Assembly: GCA_003576905.1 (NCBI GenBank)
Contig: QEVG01000003.1
Span: 115,357 to 179,356 of the forward strand
Length of the DNA stretch: 64,000 nt
Reading direction: 5' to 3'
Source of the DNA: Planctomycetota bacterium
GTDB lineage: Bacteria; Planctomycetota; Phycisphaerae; UBA1845; UTPLA1
Shown: piece after piece, positions 30,610 to 38,043 of the stretch
Layout of the letters: each line of letters opens with the position of its first letter
How positions within the stretch are numbered: the stretch's first letter is position 1
The notes under the pieces: model-generated
Told to the model about the DNA's origin: nothing
Database searches by the model: none
The model's input: the letters and a program-made list of their open reading frames with translations, nothing else
Translations under genes and position numbers: made by a program

Positions 30610-32061
30610 TTGGAACCCGCCGCAACCGTCATTGTCTTCGTGGGGCTGCTCGGCGCGGCGGTCGGCAGCTTTCTGAACGTCGTCATCTACCGCCTTCCAC
30701 GCGGAATGGGCGTCCACGAACCGCGCCGTTCCTTCTGCCCCGCCTGCGGCGTCACCATTAAGGGCTATCACAACATCCCGCTGCTCAGTTGGCTCTGGCT
30801 CGGCGGAAGGTGCCATAATTGCGGCATTCCCATCTCCTGCCGGTATCCCCTCGTCGAGGCCGCCACCGCCCTCGTCTTCATGTCGGTCTGGGATCAGCTT
30901 TTCGTCGTGCGGTCCGTCCCCCAGGCGTCGCAGCTCGCCACCGACTGGATGCTCGCCCTCGGATACTTCACTCTCTTCGGCTGCCTCCTCGCCTCGGCCG
31001 CCATGGACATCGACTCGTACACTATCGACATCCGTCTCTGCATCCTCGCCATGGTCATCGGTGTCACCGTACACGCCGCCCACGGTTTGCCGCACGCCCG
31101 CCCGTCCGCCGGTTCACACCTCGGGGACTTGCCCCCGTCGATCGTCATGATCGGCGCTGCGATGGGACTGACATGGGCCGCCACGTTCTTCATTGGCCGT
31201 GCGATCCGGCCCTCGATCCTCGCCGAACCGCCACCGGACGGCGAGCCGGGGACCGACACAAACACGGCCGATGCAGGAACCCCGCCGCGCGAATCAGATT
31301 CGCCGCCGGAAAAGCCCCTTAGCCGCGCTCCGATCCTGCTCTTTATCGCCGTGCTGGTTGGCCTCGCCCTCTGGCAGGTTCTCGCTCCGCACAAGCCGAC
31401 ACTCTGGCTCATCCCCGCCGGCGCTCTGCGGGCCATCCTCGCCGCTTCAATCCTCATGTTTCTCCTGATAATGTCCGCGTGGGCCCCGAGGGACGTGGAC
31501 GACGCCGTCTATTCCGAAATCGAGGAGACACGCCCCCATGCGCGGCGCACCGCCCTCCATGAACTTGCCTGGCTGGCCCCCGCCCTGATCGTCGGAGTCG
31601 TCGCATTCGCCCTGCTGCGCCGCGGTAACGGCCTCAACGCTACATGGTCTGAGGCCGTCAATGCGGCTGGCGTCCCGGTTTGGCTGGCAAGCCGCCTGAT
31701 CCCCGCAACCGCCGCAATCGCTGCCATGGTCTGGGCCGCCGCCATCGGCTGGACCGTCCGGATTCTGGGAACCCTCGCCTTCGGAAAGGAAGCCTACGGC
31801 ACCGGCGATATCTATCTCATGGCCGCAATCGGCGCAACCGCCGGTCTCTGGAACTGCTTCTTTGGCTTCTTTGTCGCCTCGATCCTCGCCCTCATTGGGG
31901 TCCTCGCAACGCTCATCCGCGGCGCGCGCCGGGCAATCCCATTTGGCCCGTGGCTCGCCCTCGGGTCCTTCTGCGTGCTCGCGATGGAGCGCAAGCTTCT
32001 TCTTTTTTTTCAGGACGCTGGCGCGATGCTTTGGACCCTGCTGACCGGGATTCCACGCTGA
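30610..32061 (+). CDS. Enlarged type IV prepilin peptidase (A24 family)
   Basis: Membrane aspartic protease that cleaves and may methylate prepilins; 483 residues, versus about 250-290 for typical PilD. N-terminal domain: GSFLNVVIYRLPR, then four zinc-ligating cysteines (CPAC and CHNC). The catalytic Asp pair is in AMDIDSYTI and in GTGDIYLMAAIG. Between them lie about 250 residues instead of roughly 60, containing a polar linker (PPPDGEPGTDTNTADAG) and three or four extra membrane segments. TTG at 30610 is the start, supported by AAGGA upstream. No pilin or secretion genes are near. The catalytic parts are complete, so it should still be active. Confidence 0.88.
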   Translation: MEPAATVIVFVGLLGAAVGSFLNVVIYRLPRGMGVHEPRRSFCPACGVTIKGYHNIPLLSWLWLGGRCHNCGIPISCRYPLVEAATALVFMSVWDQLFVVRSVPQASQLATDWMLALGYFTLFGCLLASAAMDIDSYTIDIRLCILAMVIGVTVHAAHGLPHARPSAGSHLGDLPPSIVMIGAAMGLTWAATFFIGRAIRPSILAEPPPDGEPGTDTNTADAGTPPRESDSPPEKPLSRAPILLFIAVLVGLALWQVLAPHKPTLWLIPAGALRAILAASILMFLLIMSAWAPRDVDDAVYSEIEETRPHARRTALHELAWLAPALIVGVVAFALLRRGNGLNATWSEAVNAAGVPVWLASRLIPATAAIAAMVWAAAIGWTVRILGTLAFGKEAYGTGDIYLMAAIGATAGLWNCFFGFFVASILALIGVLATLIRGARRAIPFGPWLALGSFCVLAMERKLLLFFQDAGAMLWTLLTGIPR

Positions 32062-32170
32062 GCCAGCCTTCCCTGCCTGTGAAATGTTCTCCCGTCCTGA
32101 TGCGAACTGTCTTCGCGCCCGGCCCGTAGTACCCGGGGGCGTCTTGGTCGCGGCAATTGCGTATTTTCCG

Positions 32171-32199
32171 TTGACGCCGATGGGTGCATGTGGTATTTC
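32171..32199 (+). promoter_or_regulatory. Candidate sigma-70-type promoter for the OmpA-like gene
   Basis: TTGACG (32171-32176), 17-base spacer, TATTTC (32194-32199). It is the best promoter match in the window and points at the gene starting at 32284. Confidence 0.45.
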
Positions 32200-32214
32200 G
32201 TATGCGCAAAATCT

Positions 32215-32234
32215 GCCTGACGGGTGTGTCAGGC
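32215..32234 (+). promoter_or_regulatory. 5' leader hairpin of the OmpA-like gene
   Basis: Perfect 7-bp stem GCCTGAC/GTCAGGC with a GGGTGT loop. It falls about ten bases after the predicted transcription start and 37 before the ribosome binding site, so it could stabilise the mRNA or regulate it. Confidence 0.35.
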
Positions 32235-32283
32235 TGACATGTGAATAGCGTACATGCGTAGTTCAACACTGGAGGAACTGTCT

Positions 32284-33009
32284 ATGGCAGGGATGTCACG
32301 CAACCGTGCTTTCCGTATCACTCTCGGATTCCTGGCGCTCGCCTTCATCACGACGGGCTGCGGGCCGGACCCCAAGCAGCAGAAGATCGACGAGCTCACC
32401 GCCGAAAACGACCAACTCAAAAAGGAGCTGGAGGAGCGCGACCGCCGGCTGAACGACGGCCTCGTCCGCGACGGCGATTCCCAGGCCACCATCGATGAGC
32501 TCAACCGCCAGCTCGCCAAGCTCCGTGCCGAGGCTGCGGCACGCCCAAAGACCACACCGGCAAAGGAAGGCGAGTGGGCCACCTTTGATAATTTCGCCAT
32601 GATCTCGGTGCCCGGCTCGGTCCTGTTTGATGCCGGCAGCGCGCAGCTTTCGCCCTCCGGCCGTTCCAAGGTCAGCCAGATCGCCTCCGACATCCGCGGC
32701 CGCTACGCCGATCGCGACATCTACGTCGTGGGACACACCGACGACCAGCCCATCCGCAAGAGCAAGTGGAAGGACAACTGGGAACTCGGCGCGCAGCGCG
32801 CCCTCACGGTCATTCGCTCCCTCCGCGATCAGGGCGTCCCGAACGAGTCGCTTGTCCAGGCCAACTGCGGCGAATGGCGCCCCAAGGTTAAGGGCAAGGA
32901 CGAAAAGAGCCGCCTCAGCAATCGCCGCGTCGAGTTCTACGCCGTCAAGCGCAACGTGAACTCGCTCGATCCGTCGGCCTCGGCGCTGCGCAACTCCACG
33001 GATGAGTAA
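32284..33009 (+). CDS. OmpA-family peptidoglycan-binding lipoprotein
   Basis: A 241-residue outer-envelope lipoprotein. Signal with lipobox ITTGC near residue 25, a coiled coil (residues about 32-85, with KIDELTAENDQLKKELEE), then the OmpA/MotB C-terminal domain: FDAGSAQLSPSGRSKV, VVGHTDDQPI and LSNRRVEFYAV, the residues that contact peptidoglycan. It probably ties a membrane to the cell wall, as Pal or MotB-type proteins do. No motA, tol or flagellar gene is adjacent. The ATG at 32284 is chosen over an upstream one because GGAGGA lies seven bases before it. A promoter and leader hairpin precede it. Confidence 0.9.
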   Translation: MAGMSRNRAFRITLGFLALAFITTGCGPDPKQQKIDELTAENDQLKKELEERDRRLNDGLVRDGDSQATIDELNRQLAKLRAEAAARPKTTPAKEGEWATFDNFAMISVPGSVLFDAGSAQLSPSGRSKVSQIASDIRGRYADRDIYVVGHTDDQPIRKSKWKDNWELGAQRALTVIRSLRDQGVPNESLVQANCGEWRPKVKGKDEKSRLSNRRVEFYAVKRNVNSLDPSASALRNSTDE

Positions 33010-33144
33010 TGCGTCCGTGGCTGCGACGAGTCTCTTTTGACCGCCAGCACATTGCACGCGGTGATTCGGCGGCGTTTGGCGCGGTGTCCCCCTCGGCGGG
33101 GCGATCATCGCGGCAAACGCCGCCGTGCTTTCCACGATTCACGG

Positions 33145-33172
33145 TTGATTCACACCGGGGTCCATGTAGACT
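33145..33172 (+). promoter_or_regulatory. Possible promoter of the HisH-like gene
   Basis: TTGATT (33145-33150), 16-base spacer, TAGACT (33167-33172), about 58 bases before the TTG start at 33230. Match is moderate. Confidence 0.3.
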
Positions 33173-33229
33173 TGATTCAGCGCGTTGGACCCACGGCCCC
33201 GAACGGCTTCGGCCGGCTCCGGTGAAACC

Positions 33230-33850
33230 TTGATCGCCATCGTCAATTACGAATCTGCACGCACCCAGGAAATCCGCGATGCATTTGCCGGAATCGACGT
33301 TGATGCCGATATCGTGGCATCCATCGACCGCGTAGACCGCGCCTCCCGAATCGTCCTTCCCCCGGCCGCCTCGCTGGCGCGGGCCATCCGCGCCGTCCGC
33401 GACGCCGGGATCATCCCCTCTCTCATGCGGGCCATCGACCAGGGGCGCCCCCTCCTCGGCATCGGCCACGGGCTTCATCTCCTGTTTGATGTCAGTTACG
33501 AAGAAGGCCAGCATACCGGTCTCGGCGTCATCCCCGGCAAGGTCACCGGCTTCGACTTCGCCGGCCATCCCGTCGGCCGATCCACCCGCGTCCCCCACCA
33601 GGGCTGGAGCCAGGTCACTTGGTTGAACGGGTGCCCCCTGTTCGCCGGCCTGAAGTCAGGGCAGGAGTTCTACTTCGACCACGCCTACCACGCCGAGCCC
33701 CTCGACCACCGGCTCGTCGCCGCCACGTGCAGCCATGGGATCGACTTCTCCGCCGCGGTTTGGAACGGCCCCGTCTTCGGCGTTCAGTTTCTCCCCGAAA
33801 AATCGGGCGAAGCCGGTCTCCAGCTGTTAAAAAACTTCGCCTCGCTGTAA
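33230..33850 (+). CDS. HisH-like protein lacking the glutaminase Cys and His
   Basis: A 206-residue relative of HisH, the glutaminase subunit of imidazole glycerol phosphate synthase. Similarity runs end to end: IAIVNYESA at the N-terminus, LGVIPGKV, VPHQGWSQV, FYFDHAYHAEP and a final GLQLLKNF. The catalytic triad is broken: the nucleophile motif GxCxG reads GIGHG (Gly79 for Cys) and the partner His in the QFHPEKS motif reads QFLPEKS (Leu188), while Glu190 remains. It cannot release ammonia from glutamine. No frameshift or stop is present, so it is a maintained protein, not a decaying copy. It starts at TTG 33230 (matching HisH's N-terminus). No hisF or other his gene is next to it. A regulatory or scaffold role is possible. 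Confidence 0.85.
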   Translation: MIAIVNYESARTQEIRDAFAGIDVDADIVASIDRVDRASRIVLPPAASLARAIRAVRDAGIIPSLMRAIDQGRPLLGIGHGLHLLFDVSYEEGQHTGLGVIPGKVTGFDFAGHPVGRSTRVPHQGWSQVTWLNGCPLFAGLKSGQEFYFDHAYHAEPLDHRLVAATCSHGIDFSAAVWNGPVFGVQFLPEKSGEAGLQLLKNFASL

Positions 33851-33934
33851 TGGACGATTGGGCTGGGGTTGTGTGAGACTGGAAGGGCCTACCTGCGCAC
33901 CCGGATTTGCGCCTGCGGACTTGGGCATTTGCCC

Positions 33935-35641
33935 TCAGTTCCCCTCGTCCGAGCCCGCCGCAAGCTTGGACTTTTCCTTTTGAAGGGAGCGCGCGCACTG
34001 CCGGCAGAATGTCCGCCCGGATGCGATTGCTTCGTCGGCCGTCGCGAACATCACCAGGTTGGATGCCCGGATCGCCTGGCCGCATTCCGTCGTCGGAAGA
34101 TGATAAACCTTGCCATGCGCGCTGCCGACCAGATTCAGCTTGGACGCGTCCACCAGGTGCGGCACCCGCGGCCACGGTACCCGTGCATCCTCGAGCGACG
34201 AAAACTCAACCCGTGTCATCGGCTCGGTCGTCGCCACCGGCGGCACCGGTGTCATCGGTGCGGGCATGTCGGGCGCGTCGCCCGGCCCCGGTGCGCGGCC
34301 GGCTTGCGATTCATCAACCGCGGGCTCCACGAAGGACTGCTCGCGAAACGTGGCCACCGGCATCTGGGCCTGGTTCTCGCGCTCGATCAGGTCGAGGAAG
34401 TAATAAACGACCCCGCCGACCCCGATCAGGACGCCGAACACCACGGCCACGACCGCCACGGTCGCATGGCTGCGCCGTTGCCGCGTGACGGCTTGTGGAT
34501 CTTCGTCAGCGCAAGCCTGAAGCGCGGCAACCAGTTCGTGCGCCGTCTGGAATCGATCCGCCTGGTCCACGGCAAGGCATTTCCGCAGGACCGCCTCGCC
34601 CATCGCCGTCAGTCCCCTGACCTTCGAAAAATCCGGCTCCGGCGGATTCTGGTGCAGGGCAATCAGCTTCGTTCGGCTGGAGGCATGAACCAGCGGTCGC
34701 CCGGTCAGGGCGTACAGCATGACCAGCCCCATTCCGTAGATGTCGCTCAGCTTGGTCGTTCCCTGGCCGCGCGCCGTCTCGGGTGCGATCCAGCCTAGCG
34801 ATCCCACCGCCTTCCCGCGGATTTTTTCGCTGGCTTCTTCATCCCGAACGTCCGCGAGGCCGAAGTCCATGAGCTTCAAATGCCCATGGTCGTCAAACAT
34901 GAGGTTCCCCGGCTTGATGTCCCGGTGAATAATCCCGCGGTCATGGGCCAGTGCAAGCGCCTTGGCCGGCCCGACCATCAGGTTGAACAGCTCGCGGGGG
35001 CTCAGCCGACGGTTCTCCTTGCGATCGACGTACTCCTTCAGCGTCCCGCCTTCCATCAGCTCCAGGGCGAGAAACACCTGCCCCTGGTCCTCGGCGACCT
35101 CGAAGATCGACACGACCGACGGGTGCTGAAGCTTCGCCACCGCGCGGGCTTCCTGCATGAACAGCTCCGCCGAAAGGCCGCCGATGCTGCCGTTCTTGTT
35201 CTTCGAGCGATTCAGAATCTTCAGGGCCACATCGCGACGCAGCGAATCGTCATGCCCGCGCCACACTACCCCCATGCCGCCTTGGCCCAGGATTGAAAGT
35301 ATCTTGTATCGGCCCAGCTTCTGACCCACCCACCGCGTGTCGATTGCAATCGACCGTGCTCCCGCGCGCGGCGGCGAATCCGATGCGTCTCCGCCCCCGA
35401 TCGAATCCGACGTCGTGATGCGCGGCGTATCCGACGGCCGCTCTGTCGAACTCGCACGCAGATTATTCAATTCCGACGAATCGATCTCCTTCGCGCGAAA
35501 CTCCGTCCGACAGTGCCGGCACACCAGCTTCCGGCCCAGGAGCCGAACCGGCAGACGATACCCCTGCCGGCACTGCGGGCACGCCACCGCCACCTTTCGG
35601 TGCGGTTCGGTCGTTTCGTCTTGCTTTAGCGTGGGATCCAT
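33935..35641 (-). CDS. Ser/Thr protein kinase with N-terminal zinc ribbon and C-terminal Ada-like tail
   Basis: A 568-residue membrane kinase. A zinc ribbon (C21, C24, C41, C44; CPQC and CRHC) leads to a polar linker, then an active-looking RD kinase: GQGGMGVVWRG, K141 in VALKIL, HRDIKPGN (239-246) and DFGLA (259-263). A single transmembrane helix lies at about 403-428, a Pro-rich spacer follows, and the last 70 residues (GKVYHLPTTECGQ, then FCRQCA) resemble the metal-binding module of the Ada repair protein. That tail would lie outside the cytoplasm and could sense metal or redox state (inference). Start ATG 35641; a TTG at 35683 is also in frame. It converges with the HisH-like gene. Confidence 0.9.
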   Translation of the reverse strand: MDPTLKQDETTEPHRKVAVACPQCRQGYRLPVRLLGRKLVCRHCRTEFRAKEIDSSELNNLRASSTERPSDTPRITTSDSIGGGDASDSPPRAGARSIAIDTRWVGQKLGRYKILSILGQGGMGVVWRGHDDSLRRDVALKILNRSKNKNGSIGGLSAELFMQEARAVAKLQHPSVVSIFEVAEDQGQVFLALELMEGGTLKEYVDRKENRRLSPRELFNLMVGPAKALALAHDRGIIHRDIKPGNLMFDDHGHLKLMDFGLADVRDEEASEKIRGKAVGSLGWIAPETARGQGTTKLSDIYGMGLVMLYALTGRPLVHASSRTKLIALHQNPPEPDFSKVRGLTAMGEAVLRKCLAVDQADRFQTAHELVAALQACADEDPQAVTRQRRSHATVAVVAVVFGVLIGVGGVVYYFLDLIERENQAQMPVATFREQSFVEPAVDESQAGRAPGPGDAPDMPAPMTPVPPVATTEPMTRVEFSSLEDARVPWPRVPHLVDASKLNLVGSAHGKVYHLPTTECGQAIRASNLVMFATADEAIASGRTFCRQCARSLQKEKSKLAAGSDEGN

Positions 35642-35861
35642 CGGTGTGCGAGCGCCCTGTCCGCGCAATAGCCCCCTGGTCAATCATATCCCCGCCCCGC
35701 CATTCGCGAAGCGAAACCCGGAGATTTTTTGGCTATCGGGCCTTCCGGGTGGCAATCGCCCCTGGTCGCGTTCCGCCCGACTTTCCTGCCGGAGGGCCAG
35801 GTCCGTTTCCTGCCGAAAAACCGCCCGCCACTCTCCCAATTACGCGTGGAATTCAGAGCCG

Positions 35862-35889
35862 CTCCGCAGGTACCCGTACCCGTGCGGAG
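35862..35889 (-). terminator. Strong hairpin downstream of the zinc-ribbon gene
   Basis: CTCCGCA pairs with TGCGGAG, and inside it GGTAC pairs with GTACC with a two-base CG bulge: a 12-bp stem with a CC turn. It lies 28 bases beyond the minus-strand stop at 35918. No T-run follows. Confidence 0.5.
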
Positions 35890-35917
35890 GCACATGGTAC
35901 CCATCAGCTAAGGCATG

Positions 35918-36439
35918 CTACAACTTGCTTCGAAGCTGTTTCAGGAACCCCATCAGCACCGGGCGGGGCAGCGACCCCAGCCCATAGGCGGACAGGTCTT
36001 CGTTCACCATTTCGTCCAAAAGGCTCGCAACCTGGGTCCGGTATCTGACAAGCTGCTCGGCAACTTCGTCAGCCTGGGCCAGCTTGCCCTGCGACATCGA
36101 CTCCACATACCGAACCACGAGTGACGCAAGTTGCTTCGCCGATGGCGGCGCTGGCGGCGCCCCGCGACCGCCGGCCCCCCCGCGCCCCCCCGGCTCGCCC
36201 GGGACATTCCGCTCATGGAGCAGCTTCCACTGGACCGCCGCGTCCGCGGCCGCCTGTTGCCGCCGCCTTTGCTCCTCGTTCTCATCAAGCGGCTCGAGCT
36301 CCAGCTCGCCCCCGTCTTCGGGCGGGCGGCGGATGTAATTCACACCCCCGCAGTGCGGACATTTCCCCTGCCGTCCCGCGGCCTCATCCGGCGCTTTGAC
36401 CAAATGATTACAATGCTCGCAATTAAACTCGATCGCCAC
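35918..36439 (-). CDS. Small zinc-ribbon protein
   Basis: A 173-residue protein with an N-terminal zinc ribbon (FNCEHCNHLV and KCPHCGG), a disordered middle rich in Glu, Gln and Gly/Pro, and a helical C-terminus. The same ribbon (CxxCxxxxxxP..GKxxxCPxC) is frequent in planctomycetes, often in front of longer domains. Function is unknown; the ribbon probably mediates protein or nucleic acid contacts. Start is GTG 36439 with GGAGG upstream. The gene lies between the kinase and der on the same strand, with gaps too wide (about 170-280 bp) to call an operon. Confidence 0.75.
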   Translation of the reverse strand: MAIEFNCEHCNHLVKAPDEAAGRQGKCPHCGGVNYIRRPPEDGGELELEPLDENEEQRRRQQAAADAAVQWKLLHERNVPGEPGGRGGAGGRGAPPAPPSAKQLASLVVRYVESMSQGKLAQADEVAEQLVRYRTQVASLLDEMVNEDLSAYGLGSLPRPVLMGFLKQLRSKL

Positions 36440-36607
36440 GGCAGGTGCCTCCGCCTCTCAGTCACCCAAGGGTCGCGCTGAGATGATGCCCTTAACCGTC
36501 TGCCCTATCGCCAAAACAAAGCGTTCGACCGCAATGCCGCACATTCTGCCCGCCCTCCCCGCTCGAACCGCTGAAAGCGAATGCTCAGCTGCGGCACGCT
36601 CCCGCGA

Positions 36608-37996
36608 TCAGGAGTCGACCGGCGTCGTCTCCTCGTCCACGTCATGATCGTGCGACGCGGCGCGACGCCCGCCGAGGTTGCTCTTCCTCGCTCGCCAGAG
36701 CAATCGTACCGGTACCTCCTCAAAGGGTAAAGATTCGCGGATGCGCTTTTCCGCGAAGCGCCGGTACTGCTCCCGCATGAACGCCGGATTGTTCACGAAC
36801 AGCACGATTGTCGGCGGACATACCGAAACCTGCGTCGCGTAGTAGATCTTCGGACTCGCCCCGTGCTTGTCCGCGAACGGCTGCAACTCTCCCAGCGTCG
36901 TCTCGATCGCCCGGTTGAGCTGCCCCGTCGTCACGCGCTGCCGCGCCTGGTTGAACAGGCTCTGCGCCACTTCAATTGTTCCCTTGATGTTCCTCCCGTC
37001 GATCGCGGTCGTGAACGCCACCGGCGCATAGCTGATCTGCGGCAGCGTCTTCGCCAGGTACTCCCCGTAATCCTCCGCCGACGCCTTACCCTTGGCCAGG
37101 TCCCACTTGTTCACAACGAGGATGCACGGCTTGTACTCGTCCACGATCAGCCGCGCCAGCTTCTTGTCCACGTCGCTGATCGGCGCTGTCGCATCCACCA
37201 GGAACAACACCACGTCCGCACGCCGGATTGACGCCACCGCCCGCGTATAACCGTAAAATTCGAGATTATTGTTCGCGCGGCGCCGAGACTTGCTCACCCC
37301 CGCCGTGTCGATCGCCATGAACGTTCGCCCGTCCAGCTCGAACCGAACGTCGATTGAATCCCGCGTCGTCCCCGGCACTTCGCTGACGATTACCCGCTCC
37401 TGCCCCGCAAGCTCGTTGATGAACGTGCTCTTCCCCACGTTTCGCCGCCCCACCAGCGCGACCTTCATCACCGGATCCGGCATGTCCTCGCCGACGCCCT
37501 CTCCCAGCCGCCGAACGATCAACTCCAGCAAGTCCCGCCGCCCCCGCGCGTGCAGCGCCGCCACGCAGATCGGCTCACCGAAGCCCAGCGCCGTCAGAAC
37601 ACCCGCCGCGTACTTGTGCCTCTCGGTGTCCGCCTTGTTCGCCACCAGCTGTACGGGCTTCCTGACCCCCCGGAGCAGCTCCGCCACCTCTTGGTCCAGC
37701 GGCGTTATCTCCTGCTGAATGTCCACCACGAAGAGGACCAGGTCGGCCGCCGACAGTGCGAAGTGAATCTGCTGCTCGACGTGCTCGGTCAGATTATCCT
37801 GATCCTCAACGCCGTATCCGCCCGTATCGATCAGCTCAAAATACCGGTCGTCGACGTCGATCACCGCGGTCACGCGATCGCGCGTGACGCCCGGTATCGG
37901 ATCGACAATGCTGATCCGCTTCCCCGCGAGCATGTTCAGCAGGGAACTCTTTCCGACATTCGGCCGACCGACGATGGCAACGACAGGCAGTGACAT
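36608..37996 (-). CDS. der: Ribosome-assembly GTPase Der (EngA)
   Basis: Essential double-GTPase acting in 50S ribosomal subunit assembly, 462 residues. G domain 1: GRPNVGKSS, PGVTRD (switch I), DTGGYG and NKAD; G domain 2: GRRNVGKST, PGTTRD, DTAGV and NKWD. The C-terminal KH-like domain (PTIVLFVNNPAFM, then YRRFAEKRIRE) is present. All G motifs are intact. The C-terminal tail after the KH domain is short and His/Asp rich. The ATG at 37996 is the standard start. It follows the RND efflux gene cusA-like by 47 bp on the same strand, so read-through from that operon is possible. Confidence 0.97.
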   Translation of the reverse strand: MSLPVVAIVGRPNVGKSSLLNMLAGKRISIVDPIPGVTRDRVTAVIDVDDRYFELIDTGGYGVEDQDNLTEHVEQQIHFALSAADLVLFVVDIQQEITPLDQEVAELLRGVRKPVQLVANKADTERHKYAAGVLTALGFGEPICVAALHARGRRDLLELIVRRLGEGVGEDMPDPVMKVALVGRRNVGKSTFINELAGQERVIVSEVPGTTRDSIDVRFELDGRTFMAIDTAGVSKSRRRANNNLEFYGYTRAVASIRRADVVLFLVDATAPISDVDKKLARLIVDEYKPCILVVNKWDLAKGKASAEDYGEYLAKTLPQISYAPVAFTTAIDGRNIKGTIEVAQSLFNQARQRVTTGQLNRAIETTLGELQPFADKHGASPKIYYATQVSVCPPTIVLFVNNPAFMREQYRRFAEKRIRESLPFEEVPVRLLWRARKSNLGGRRAASHDHDVDEETTPVDS

Positions 37997-38043
37997 ACCA
38001 GAGATTGTATCCGTAAACTCACGAATCCGCCCGCGCGCGGGTA

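Noticed and set aside
33185-33229. Longer HisH-like start at TTG 33185
   Set aside because: Fifteen extra residues (MDPRPRTASAGSGET) have no counterpart in HisH; the family N-terminus begins at 33230.
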